Shown here: positions 53,402 to 64,000 of the stretch, piece by piece
How the letters are laid out: the number at the start of each line of letters is the position of its first letter
Position numbering within the stretch: position 1 is the stretch's first letter
DNA from: Nemophila menziesii
Lineage: Eukaryota > Streptophyta > Magnoliopsida > Boraginales > Hydrophyllaceae
Length of the DNA: 64,000 nucleotides
Assembly (NCBI GenBank): GCA_029959085.1
Contig: JARWIR010000001.1
Span: 72,602,899-72,666,898, forward strand
Direction of reading: 5' to 3'
The notes under the pieces: model-generated
The model's database searches: none
Told to the model about the DNA's origin: nothing
What the model saw: only the letters and a program-made list of their open reading frames with translations
Translations under genes and position numbers: made by a program

Positions 53402-54454
53402 CTATGGTAACCGAGGTGGAATGGATCCGGAAATGTTGTTAGCATTTGTCACGATCCATATTGGTTTTTCCCATGAAGGTATCAAAGAACCACTAATAAG
53501 TTGTTCATGGTAATGACATGTAGAAGCATGATGACCGGGTTTACCACAATAGTTGCAATAACTTCCTTTTTGAATAGAGTACCCATGTAGAGGTTTTGAA
53601 CAAGAAGTTTCCCCATTTTCTCCAATATCCAAATTATCACTAACATATAACTTTTCTTTGAAAAAATCATTTGGATCAAAAGGAGTGACATTTGAGAAAG
53701 GATGATTTTTTAAAGCATCAAGAGCAAGGGAAAAAGCTTCATCCAATTTTTTAAAACCTTCTATGTTTTTCTTCAAAGGATGTTTCCATTTGTTAAAGAT
53801 AAAAATGTTTTCAAAACATGGGTTTTTAGTATTGCCAAGAATATCATCCAAGGTAATAAAACATTTAAAACACTTCTTTGGCTCAATATTACCCTTTTTT
53901 AACATAAGATTATTTAAATGGATTTGAGAGTCAAGGATTTTGAGAAGGGATGAAATTTGTCTAATATCACAATAATTATAAGGAAGAGACAAAGAGTTAG
54001 GATAAAGTGCTACCTCATGATTAGGTTTAAAATCGTTTTGAGATTCATTATGGATTGAGACTTCTTCTTCTTCATTGTTTTCGACAATTCCATATATAAA
54101 CTCCAAACGATTCCAAAGCTCTTTTGCGGTTTTACAATCTAACATTTTTGTGAATATTTCTTCGGAAATTCCACGAATGAGAGTGTACATTGGTTTTGCA
54201 TTTTGAGTGAGCTTAGCCTTTTCCTCAATGGTGAGTTCATCAAAATCTTTTTCTTCTTGACTTAGCTTGAGAACTCCTTCTTCATTTAACTCTTCTTTAT
54301 AAGGGATAAATGGACCTTCTTTTACAATTCTCCATTGATCGGGATCTTTGTTTTTGATAAATTCCTCCATTTTTGTTCTCCAAGCGAAATAGTAAGTTCC
54401 TACAAAAAGTGGAGGTCGTGTAGAAGACGAACTTTCCAAAAGATTAAATTCCAT
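53402..54454 (-). CDS. Retrotransposon gag-like protein with zinc knuckle
   Basis: A 350-residue frame from the first ATG (54452-54454) to the stop at 53402. The frame continues upstream to 54487 without an ATG, almost to the primer site. The N-terminal part reads PPLFVGTYYFAWRTKMEEFI, then DPDQWRIVKEGP and LDCKTAKELWNRLEFIYG, typical of plant copia gag (DUF4219/UBN2-like), which forms the capsid. The middle is unfamiliar and rich in Asn, Leu and Lys. A CCHC zinc knuckle, C-X2-C-X4-H-X4-C (CNYCGKPGHHASTC), lies at residues 300-313 (53516-53557) and would bind the RNA genome. The frame ends 37 residues later, with no protease. It is complete and open, which fits a recent insertion. It probably packages the element's RNA together with enzymes from a partner element. 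Confidence 0.85.
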   Translation of the reverse strand: MEFNLLESSSSTRPPLFVGTYYFAWRTKMEEFIKNKDPDQWRIVKEGPFIPYKEELNEEGVLKLSQEEKDFDELTIEEKAKLTQNAKPMYTLIRGISEEIFTKMLDCKTAKELWNRLEFIYGIVENNEEEEVSIHNESQNDFKPNHEVALYPNSLSLPYNYCDIRQISSLLKILDSQIHLNNLMLKKGNIEPKKCFKCFITLDDILGNTKNPCFENIFIFNKWKHPLKKNIEGFKKLDEAFSLALDALKNHPFSNVTPFDPNDFFKEKLYVSDNLDIGENGETSCSKPLHGYSIQKGSYCNYCGKPGHHASTCHYHEQLISGSLIPSWEKPIWIVTNANNISGSIPPRLP

Positions 54455-54497
54455 ATCGTTTACTCTACTAACGATTAAGCTATTCACGTAGAGTTAG

Positions 54498-54509
54498 GCT
54501 CTGATACCA
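54498..54509 (-). promoter_or_regulatory. Primer binding site for initiator tRNA-Met
   Basis: The minus strand reads TGGTATCAGAGC two bases inside the 5' LTR, the standard plant retrotransposon primer site complementary to the 3' end of initiator tRNA-Met. It fixes the element's orientation. Confidence 0.95.
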
Positions 54510-55318
54510 ATTGATAGTCCTAGAGGGGGGGTGAATAGGATTACTAATAAGATAATGCCTAATTAAAATCTTTTGGACAATAATAAGTTTAAGAGAAAAC
54601 TTCTAAGTCAACTAATATAAATCAAACACTTATAGGATCATGCAATGTAAAGATTAAGGTTTGATATAAAAGTATAACTAATGAAAAGCTAATCCAATAT
54701 CTTAAACTACTCTAGAAGACTATATGTTAGATATACTAGATAAACAATTCATGCAAGCATATAATCAAACATATAGAGTGCGGAAAGTAAAAGAGTAGGG
54801 ATAGAAAGATACACACGATTTATAGTGGTTCGGTTTCCCTACATCCACTACCTAAGGAAGCCTCCTTAGGATTTCAAACTTTTCACTAAGCTCCCGTGTC
54901 TCTCTTAACCGGGTCGAGAACACAATAACCTTTACAAACTCTTCGATAACACGAAGGACACACCACTTGCGTAATCACAACACAAGGACACCAAGTATAC
55001 TCCCTATACTTGAATTCTCTCTTAATCTATCTATTACAAGACCTAGACTTAAGAGGATAGCAACAAAGTGTTTAAAGGTTTGCTAATTAAAGCTTGTTTC
55101 TAAAACTCCTAAAGAGTGGATATGACTATAAGCTTGTATACTCCTTCTTGAGTGGATAGAACCTTGTGGCTTAATTGATTAACTCCTTGTAAGGATTAAT
55201 AAGCACACTAAGATTGAATTTGACTATGTATAGCTCTTGACACCTTCTTGAATGATAGCAATTAAGCCCCTTAATGTTTGTAATTAGTTGGTGTAGTTGT
55301 AGCCTTGAAATAGCTTCA

Positions 55319-55325
55319 ATTTATA
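55319..55325 (-). promoter_or_regulatory. Putative TATA box in the 5' LTR
   Basis: The minus strand reads TTCTATAAATTG, a good plant TATA match about 545 bp into the LTR. The same site in the other LTR is 49938-49944. Transcription start is inferred ~30 bp downstream; not proven. Confidence 0.5.
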
Positions 55326-55432
55326 GAAGAAAATGGCTCCCAACGGTCATAAGGTTTGAGTCTAACGGATCTATTAATCTCCCAACGGATATATTTCTTA
55401 TGACTTGGCTTTTGTGCAGAAAACCCTTCTTT

Positions 55433-55556
55433 GCGGTATACCGCAGCGGTGTACCGCGCTTCAGTGTTTAATTTTCTTGCTTACTGGTCGGGCTAGTCCT
55501 CTATACCGCGCCCTGGTCCGCGCTTGGTCCGGTATACCGTAGCGGTGTACCGCGCC
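55433..55556. promoter_or_regulatory. GC-rich palindrome cluster in the LTR (right, promoter copy)
   Basis: Same cluster in the transcriptional 5' LTR, upstream of the TATA-like site at 55319-55325. It stands out as GC-rich in AT-rich DNA. Confidence 0.75.
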
Positions 55557-55868
55557 TAGTAAACTTTGAAGGAAATGACTTTGATCAATAATACCTCTTC
55601 ATGAAAGTTGTTGTAAACAATATTCTAAGAATCTTTGAAGTTTGAACACTAAGGAAAATTCTCAATAACAAAGAGATATGGTTAATAGCATTTGTATGAG
55701 AATAAGATTCTAAGATAAAACAATTAAGTTTAAACAACATAAATATGAAAGAGCTTTTTGATGAAATATAGTGCAAGAAAGAATGTTAATAACAAGAGAA
55801 AATAGCACACTAAACACAAGAGGATTTGTCACATTAAAACACCTAATTAGGGAGGCTATATGCCAACA

Positions 55869-55873
55869 CTATG
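55869..55873. repeat. Target-site duplication CTATG (right)
   Basis: Second copy of the 5-bp duplication, followed by the resumed unit sequence. Confidence 0.93.
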
Positions 55874-56379
55874 TTCAATATTTTCTTGATAAAATCTTGT
55901 TCATGTACAACTCCTTCATACTTATATAGTCACTTTTTTTTAAATTTTAATTTATGTTAGTTATTTTTCATAAAATATATAACTTTACCTTTTTATTATA
56001 GTTTATCAGGATCCCTTCTAAATAAGATTGGACTAAAACTTGTTTTCAAGGAGCGCTATTATAGGACTAGGTCACTCGAAGCAATGATTAGTTATATGTT
56101 AATAAGTTCAGGGTTGCCTATGTACATGTGTGTAGAAGTTGTCATATCAGCATGTTATGTCATAAACAGGTTAACCCATAAGAGTCAAGATAAATCCCAT
56201 ATGAGATATGATATGATTTTACACCTAATAAAAAATACTTAGATTGTGGTGGTGTATGGCTAACGTTGTCCAACTCGGACTTTATGAAAACAAAAATTTG
56301 ATCTAAAACTGTAGATTCTATATTTAGTAAATATGCTCAAAATAGTGATGCATGTAGAATAATGTGTTTACTTACATGA

Positions 56380-56421
56380 GAATATTATAATATAATATTG
56401 ATATATTATATTATAATATTC
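56380..56421. repeat. Perfect 42-bp AT palindrome (U4)
   Basis: Same 19-4-19 palindrome, unchanged; it lies about 510 bp after the retrotransposon. Confidence 0.9.
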
Positions 56422-56501
56422 AAAATTTATTTCAACTTACGAAATCCAAAATTTATCATAATTAACAAAAATGATATAATTTATGATAATTAATAGAAAA
56501 A

Positions 56502-57180
56502 GATTCACAATATTTATCACATTATGATCATGATTACAGTTATCCAACGATTTTTTTCACAAAAAGTAATGAACTCTTCTTTTTACCTTTACTAATAAAT
56601 TTACTTTTTAAAAAAAAATGATAATCACATGGGTGGTGAAGAGCTTGGAAATGAAGCTAAAACATGTTTTTTTATGGTGGTGAAACTCATAGAGATGGTG
56701 GGGCTTGTATGACATTTCAGCGGTAATACTCACGGAGGTAATGATAAGCTAATATTTGATGCTTAAGATTTATTTTGATCATAATCCTAAAATTCATGAA
56801 GATTGTGGGTTTTTAATATTTCAGTGACGACTCATAGAGTTGTGGCTTTTATGATGGTGTATCCTATAGTTATGGCCTATACGATTGAAGATCTTAAGCT
56901 ACAATGGTGGATTGTGCTCGAACATACATGTATATCGAGTTTATATTTTTGGTTGTTTTATATTAGTGACGTGAAAGGATATGATTTTGGGTAAGAATTA
57001 TGTTATGTTTTGTTGTACATTGGGTTTTTAATGGGTTGTGGTGTTATTACGAAAAGATTGTAATTTATTACAATACGAACTGTGTTTTATAATAAATGGA
57101 ATGTCATTCATGTTTATAATTATGGTGCATGTTAGGAGCCTTGGTGTATATAATTTTGAGTTTAAATAAACAATTGTGCG
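56502..57180. repeat. Direct repeat R2, copy 4
   Basis: Counterpart of R2 in U4; diverged from R1 at 43658-44345. Confidence 0.85.
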
Positions 57181-58420
57181 AAAATAAATATTGTATTTGA
57201 TGGAGTATTGTTGATATATAATACATTACTCCCACCATTTTCATATAAAATATTATTCTTGAATATTAATACCAAATACATGTAGATGTATATAGACGAC
57301 TAATATAGGTTTTAATTAAGATTTAAAGGAATGAACTCATAAAATTACTTGATGAAGGTATCCTCTTTTCCATTAACGAATAGTGAATGCGTAAGTCTGA
57401 TGCAATATGTAAGGGAAGTCGTTCGTTGGCATGTAATTATGTTTTAATTATAATGATTTAAAATATTTTAGTTTTTTCATGGTTTTCTCGAAAAAAGTGT
57501 AAAGAGACTTTTTGTATTCTAATTTTGTCCCATATAGTAAAAATTCAGTTTTTATAGCAAACGCCCTTACTTATATTCGAAAGTGTTTAATTAGCAGAAA
57601 ATGGGATTATCCCCAAACATGCGCCACCACCACCTCCCACCAGATCATGACCCTGACATTAACACAGACATCAACACCGGGACCAACGGAGTCAAGGCGT
57701 GAAATGACGTTATGTGTGTCGTATGTCTTGACATATTTACTTACTAGGTAGATAGGGAGCTACTTATACTATCAACCAAAAGGGGATTCAAAGTTAAAAA
57801 TATTTTTTGTGTTAATGGTGTACATTCTAGATAACATCAGATGATTCTCCTCTCCTAATAGTTATTGCTTTGTCACCATCTTCTTTTGTTAGTTAGATGG
57901 AAGAATAACTTTAGAAATTTATGGTTTATATGCAACATTCAATGACATTCACTTTGTAGGTATATATACCTCTTGCTCCTAGTCAATTTTAGACAAATGA
58001 AAAGATTATGATAACTCTCTCTTCTCGTAATAAATTCATCGGGTTTCGGAATGTTTATAGAGGGTTTTTCTAGGAAGAATGAGTAGTATTGCATCTCTTG
58101 TTTGGAGAGTGCACTCTAGAATTAAGAGAGTAGTTATACCTTGGAATACTACTGGTGAACACACTTTAGCATCCCGGTAACACCGTAAATCGTTTGTAAG
58201 GAAATAGTCCACTACCCTACTACAAATAGTCCACTAACCTACTACGATTTATTAGCTTTTTTTATTTAGGGTTGTTTTTTGAATCAATTTATAAAACTCT
58301 CTGATTTGTCAAAACTCGAATCCCTCGCTGTCTCAAACTTTAAACATTGTTCCGATTTTTTTATCTTTTTCAAACTACTACAGGTTGATAGTTTTCTATG
58401 TTCCCAATCCTCTCTTCTTG

Positions 58421-59394
58421 GATCATCTTTCTAATGACAAGGCTATAAAAAGAAAAATTCGACACTACTCTTTTAAAATATCAAAAGGATAGCAAGTTCG
58501 TTTGGACACCATACCGAACCATATGAAGGACTCAATATTTGATATCTTATTCAATAACTAATCTACCAAATCAATCTAGGAGGCTTTGGTTTCTAAGGAT
58601 ATAGTTGGTGATGTTGGCTTCAAGAAGTACATGATTAGTAACTAGAGCAAGCTCAAAATCACAAATTATAAAGTGAACTTTTGCACCGTGGGCTTATCGA
58701 ATGTATGAAGATGTGCGAGGTGATCATGGATAACTCTATTCTTGAAGGATTTCCATCTGTCATGAGTGATTATAAAATTTATCTCAAAAAAAGAATAGAA
58801 AAATTACACTTCAATAGCTCCTTCGGCATATGCGTACCTAGGAGACAAATTTGCAAAAGGATATTTTTTACTCTTTAAATTTTAATTTCTCTAAGGCTAA
58901 TTCAGTTTAAGTTTCTAGAAATGCTAAGCATCAATGGTTCACGCATAAAGGGAAACAAACCCAACAACAGCGTTAAAACAAAATCAAACTTGGATGAAGT
59001 AAAAACAAAGCTATGGGAAAATCCAACCATGTCAAAGGTAACTTCAAGCAAACTGGAGGAGTTGAGAACACCAATGTTTTGTGATGGGTCTATGGGAAAG
59101 AAGAACATAAAGGCTATCTATGCAATTAAAAAACAACTATTGAAACTAGCCTTGTGCAAATCTGGCCCAAATTGAGGAGGTATTCTTTGTGGTGATGGTG
59201 AAGAAAGATCTGGTGGAAAACAAGATAGAGTGGGTTATGGATGCCGACTTTTCAAGAAATTTCTACTCTAGTAAAAAATCCTGCAGAGAGTCCAAGGAGT
59301 TAGGTGATTGGTAATGCGCCTACATACAAAACTCAACCAATGATGCATTCCTAGGAAAAGGAAAGGTTTTACCTATTTATTCCTAAATGTTTGC
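58421..59394 (+). mobile_element. Degraded copia gag/protease fragment, copy 4
   Basis: Counterpart in U4, running into U5, with the same broken frames. Confidence 0.65.
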
Positions 59395-60218
59395 GAATGC
59401 ATGGTTTGCATTCGCGGACAAGACAATGCGTCATTGTCGTGGAACAAAAAGTAGTCGACTTCAAGTTTTTACTGACCATATAATAATTATAGATAATCCT
59501 TCTACGAACATGTCCTACGAGTGCCAAGTATGTGATTTGAGAGATGTATCAAGAAATCCTCTACAAGTTCTTATCTATTGGTGAACAATAATGGAGAACC
59601 TAGTGGCCATGGTGGCTCTATCCTCTAAAGAGTTGGGATTAAATTGTAAGATACACATTATTTGGGGACTAATATTTCAATTATACAAATAATAACATAT
59701 AAAGTGTAATTTACGAATATAATATTCCGCAACTAAAAAACAATTCACATACCAAAAGGATCTTTAGACGAAAGATTTCATAATCACTAAAGAGTACAAA
59801 AACTAAATATATTATAAGCTAAGATATTACATAACTACATCATAAAAGAATATTGTATTTAACAAAATTAAAACAAAAACCGATACCCCGATACCCCATT
59901 TCCATTGGAGAAGAGCAGCCTTGAAAGACTTATAAATAATCTTTACACCCCATATTGTTAGTCACTCTAAAAGTTTCATTTTTTTCGTATAGAGTTTTAA
60001 CAACTCAAGTGATTCTTTCTCTTAATACTCCAAATACTTCTTATAGAACTTAACTTCTGAAATAAATAAATAAACTGTTAATGAGATGTTGAATATGGTT
60101 TATGTTGGATATTAACGATGAAAAAATGATCCATGATGGGCTATACCAATGATCAGTAAAAAATTATCTTCCATCATTAACAACACTATTATAAGTAATT
60201 ACATTTAATTTATACTGA

Positions 60219-63200
60219 ACTTTTGATGCAATAGAAAAGTATCTTACAAGACATATTTGTTCTCGAAATACAATGAACAAAAAGTTTAAAAAATATATTG
60301 CTATGGTTTATGTTAGTAATGATGTGAGTGAAATAAAATAATTATGGAAGGATATGGTGGATTGGAGCAAAAAGTATGAGTCAGATAAGTTGTGTATAAT
60401 GGGTGATTTTAATGAGATTTTGCGAATACAGGATATATTGAATGGTTTTGTGTTAGATAAAGGAGCTATGGAGTTTAACGAGTGTATAGAAGAGGCAAAC
60501 CTACTTGAACATAGTTGTGGTGGACAATTCTATACAAGGACAAACAAAAATGCAGTTGATCAAATTAGAGCAATCAAATAGATAGAGTTTTTATAAACAG
60601 TAAATGGTTTGATACTAAAGCTTCGGTTGTTATGATTCATCCTCCATCAACCTCAGACCGTTGTGCAGTTAAGTTAAGTTTAGGTGGTAAAAAGAGGGTT
60701 AGTGCTAGTCAATTTAAATTCTTTAATGCTTGGGTTAAGCATGAGAATTTTTTGGATACTGTGAACCAAGCATAGAATATTGACATTGAAGGTAATCATA
60801 TGTATATACTGTGTATGAAGCAAAAGAATACAAAAGTTACTCTCGAGAGATTTAATAACACGTATTTAAGAAGGAATTCAGATGCTATCGAATCAATTAA
60901 AACTCAACTTAGTATTGCTCAAATGAGAATTATGAATGGTTGTATTGACTCATGCACTATAAATGAGGAAAAATTACTAAGTATTGAATTGGAGGAGGCT
61001 ATGTTGATACACCACAATATTTTGAAGCAAAAAGCTAAAGTGATGTTCAATAATGAGATGGGTTGTAATTTGACTTATTATTACAGAATTATTAAAGGCA
61101 GAATTTCGAGAAATAATATTTCTATCTTAATAAATGATGTATATAAGTAAATTGTGTAGCCCAATCTTATCAAGGAAGAATTTATTAGCTTCAATAAACA
61201 ATTACTTGGAACAAAAGATGAAAATGAAGAAATAAGATTAAGTAATACTATAAAGAAGATTATTGGTAAACAATTAACTGATAGTCAGAAGAATGAACTA
61301 ATATCTCCCATTACTGATAGGGAAATTAAAGATGCTTTATTCTCAATTAATGAGAATTAGAGTCTTGGTCCTGATGGACTTACCTCAGCTTTCTATAAGG
61401 AGTCATGGAGTATAATTGGAGATTATTTCACTAAAGCAATTAAACAAAGCCTCACAAATGGTAAACTTGTCAAGCAAGTTAATACTACTAATATATTGCT
61501 TATTACAAAGGAAAAAATTCCAACAAATGTCAAGATATTTTGACCCATATCCTGTATAAATACTACTTACAAGATACTTTCAAGAGTTATCTGCAAAAGG
61601 CTAAAAAAGGTAATAAGCTCAATCACTTCCTTAAACCAAGCCGCTTATGTGGGTTGTCGATATATTGGAGATAATATATTGGTTGCTCAAGATAGCATGC
61701 TAGGTTATGAGAAAAAGAATTCAAGTCCTAATTGCACTATCAATTTAGACCTGCAAAATGCATATGATAGTGTTAATTGGAATTTTTTAATAAACACCTT
61801 ATTTTCCTTTGATTTTTCAAAGCAGTTTATTGAATGGATCAAAATGTGCGTGTGTTCTCCTACATATTATGTGTGTATAAATGGTGAAGTATGTGATTTT
61901 TTGAAGGAAATAGAAGGTTTAAACGTGTTCACAAGATTATCTGGATTGAATATAAATTTTCAGAAAAGTGAATTATATTTTAGTGGTGAAGATTTAGACA
62001 CAAAAGAGAATATTTTAAAGTTATTAAATATTAAATTGGGAAACCTACCAGTTAGATACTTGGGGGTCCCACTTCACTCTATAATGTTAAGTGTGGATGA
62101 AGGGAATAAACTAGTAGACAAGATATTTAGCACACTTAATCAATGGACTTAAAAATTGTTATCATACGCTGGAAGAGTAGAATTGATTAAAAGTATACTT
62201 ATTATCAAAATTTTATACTGGTGCCGGGTATTTATTTTGCCTAAGTATATTATATACAAGCTTAATCAGCTGATGGGTAGCTTTTTATGGAAAGGCAACA
62301 CAGATGGTTCTCAAGGTGTTAAAATATCGTGGGAGAAAGTGTGTATGAGCAATGAATATGGAGGACTATGCATACAAGGAATTGAAGATTTGAATGTGGT
62401 ATGTCTTTTGTTTACATTCTGGAGAATGTATTCTCATAAACAAAATCTCTGGAGTATGTGGGTTAAACACAATATAGTCAATGACAAATGTATTTGGAGT
62501 ATAGAGGATAAACAACATCAAACTTGGATTTGGAAAAAGCTGATGAAAATCAGGAAAATTTCGTATAATTTCATTTCTCACAAGGTTTATAATGGTAAAA
62601 GTACTTTCTTAATCTGGGATAAATGGCTGAATGGAAGGAGTATCCAAAAGATCCTAGTGATTGAGCTGGAAAAAGATATCATGAATAACAACAAAACAGT
62701 TGATTCTTGTTAAGGAAGTGAGAGGTGGAGATTACCACCTTGTGTTGGGAAAATCCTACCAGAGTTGGTTGATTATAAGCTAAACAAAGGATGACATTAA
62801 ATATGGAGTGCAAGTGACAAAAGAGGTTTCTCTTTCAAGAAAACCTTAATCCAGGTTACTAATAGCTTAGAAACTGTTAATTGGAATAAATTCATATGGG
62901 CTAAAGCAAATATTCCAAGATGCTCATTTATCTCATGGCTAACCATTCAGAATCGGCTTAGTACTAAACAAAGAATGTTAGAGTGGGGATGTCAAATAAA
63001 TTCAGTTTGTAATATCTGCAGAGCTCTAAGTGAAGATCATATTCATATTTTCTTTACATGTTCCTTTTCGAAAAAAAATTATGCAGAATTTGGAAGAAGT
63101 GTGAAGTTATCAATATACCAGGAGATTTTAACGATTTGAATAATATTATCATAGCTCGTCTTGTGATGAAATGAGGTTGTTTGTAAGTTTTATGTGTACT

Positions 63201-63573
63201 TAATATATTTATATGATTTGGTGGTTAAGGAATGAGATAGAACATTGAGGAACAGGTTTTAATGATGATCAAATAGGTTCTAGAGTCTGATTTATGGTGA
63301 GCATGAAGTTAAAAGATAGAAGGCTTAAGAATAATAGTGTTAAAGAGTTAGTGGTTGGGTTAATGTACTTGTATCTCTTTTTATCTCCTTAAATGTAATT
63401 TTTTAATGTATTTTGGTCAATAGTTATAGTGGGCCGAGGTCTATTAATGTTTTTAATGTAGTTGGACTTTCAAGGTATTAATCCCATGCTTAGGTCTAAT
63501 ACTTGATTGTACCAAGTTGTAAAGGCATTTGAAGTTAAAATTAATGAAAAAACTAATTTGATAATAAAAAAAA
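60219..63573 (+). mobile_element. Degenerate LINE, copy 5
   Basis: Same LINE remnant. An additional TAA near 62711 shortens the 3' frame, and the cysteine codon in the zf-RVT region (FTCSFSKK) is kept. The A tail ends at 63573 against R1. Confidence 0.9.
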
Positions 63574-64000
63574 TGATTCACAATATTTATCACACTATGA
63601 TCATTATTACAGTAATCTAACAATTTTTTTTTCCACAAAATGTAATGAACTCTTCTTTTTACCTTTACTAATAAATTTGTTTTTTTAAGAAAATGATGAT
63701 CACATGGGTGGTGAAGAACTTGGGCATGAAGTTAAAACATTGTTTTTTTATGGTGGTGAAACTCATAGAGATGGTGGGGCTTGTATAACATTTCACCGAT
63801 GATACCCAGGTAGGTAATGATGAGCTCATATTTGATGCTTAAGATTTATTTTTGATCAAAGTCCTAAAACTCATGAAGATTGTGGGTTTTCGATATTTCA
63901 GTGATGACTCACATATTTGTGGCATTTGCGATGGTGTATCCTATAGTTATGGCTTGCACGATGGAAGATCTTAAGATACAATGATGGATTTTGCTCGAAC
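63574..64000. repeat. Direct repeat R1, copy 5 (cut by window end)
   Basis: Start of R1 in U5, following the LINE A tail; the remainder is outside the window. Confidence 0.85.

Larger units (their letters stand above)
49131..55868 (-). mobile_element. Non-autonomous LTR retrotransposon (gag plus accessory ORF, no pol)
   Basis: A 6738-bp insertion absent from the other units, which show the empty site. It begins TGATAG and ends CCAACA on the plus strand (TG..CA) and is flanked by CTATG on both sides (49126-49130 and 55869-55873). It is transcribed on the minus strand: the 5' LTR is at the right, followed by a tRNA-Met primer site, gag, a second ORF, a polypurine tract and the 3' LTR at the left. 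I found no protease, integrase, reverse transcriptase or RNase H in the 4024-bp interior, so mobility must depend on another element. The gag type and primer site point to a Ty1-copia relationship. It resembles described gag-only non-autonomous elements but carries an added ORF. Confidence 0.93.
54512..55868 (-). repeat. LTR (transcriptional 5' LTR), 1357 bp
   Basis: Direct copy of 49131-50487 and adjacent to the primer binding site, so it supplies the promoter. On the minus strand it starts TGTTGGCA and ends CTATCA. Confidence 0.95.
39449..59364 (+). repeat. Tandem macro-repeat unit U4, interrupted by an LTR retrotransposon
   Basis: Fourth copy, 19916 bp. Removing the 6738-bp retrotransposon and one 5-bp target duplication leaves 13173 bp, matching the other units. 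The MYB gene is frameshifted in exon 1. Confidence 0.97.
59365..64000 (+). repeat. Tandem macro-repeat unit U5 (partial)
   Basis: Fifth copy, cut by the window end inside R1, so its MYB gene is not visible. The LINE portion shares variants with U3 and U4. Confidence 0.95.

Noticed and set aside
1..64000. CRISPR array, defence island or phage-type system
   Set aside because: The repeats are kilobase-scale tandem units and transposon parts in plant nuclear DNA; no short spaced repeats or prokaryotic genes are present.

Overview
This window is AT-rich plant nuclear DNA. The evidence is spliced GT..AG introns in a MYB gene of the plant SHAQKYF class, a plant-type LINE, Ty1-copia remains, and an LTR retrotransposon primed by plant initiator tRNA-Met. 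A eudicot seems likely; I cannot name the species. There is no bacterial operon, CRISPR array, tRNA or rRNA.

The layout is a head-to-tail array of one ~13.15-kb unit, and both window edges lie inside the array. Taking the arbitrary phase that begins at base 1, units are U1 1-13150, U2 13151-26271, U3 26272-39448, U4 39449-59364 and U5 59365-64000 (cut by the window end). Each complete unit carries, in order: non-coding sequence; a dead, 5'-truncated LINE (about 3.35 kb) with an A-tail; direct repeat R1 (~690 bp); a three-exon MYB-like gene; a 42-bp AT palindrome; direct repeat R2 (~680 bp, a diverged copy of R1); unassigned sequence; and a degraded copia gag/protease fragment that runs into the next unit.

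The MYB gene predicts a 309-residue protein with two MYB repeats, each split by a phase-2 intron at the same place. It is open in U1 and U2. U3 has a nonsense codon in exon 2 and U4 a 1-bp frameshift in exon 1. U5 is cut before the gene.

U4 is longer because of a 6738-bp LTR retrotransposon at 49131-55868, on the minus strand, 226 bp after the MYB stop. It has perfect 5-bp target duplications and two 1357-bp LTRs that differ at the single position I found. It encodes a gag with a zinc knuckle and a second protein resembling the plant 'putative transposon protein' family, but no protease, integrase or reverse transcriptase. It is therefore a recent, non-autonomous insertion. A GC-rich palindrome family occurs both in its LTR promoter region and upstream of the second ORF.

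In biological terms this is a locally amplified MYB locus whose copies are at different stages of decay and whose flanks are built from old transposons. The most unusual items are the duplicated MYB architecture, the gag-plus-accessory-ORF retroelement, and its shared palindromes.
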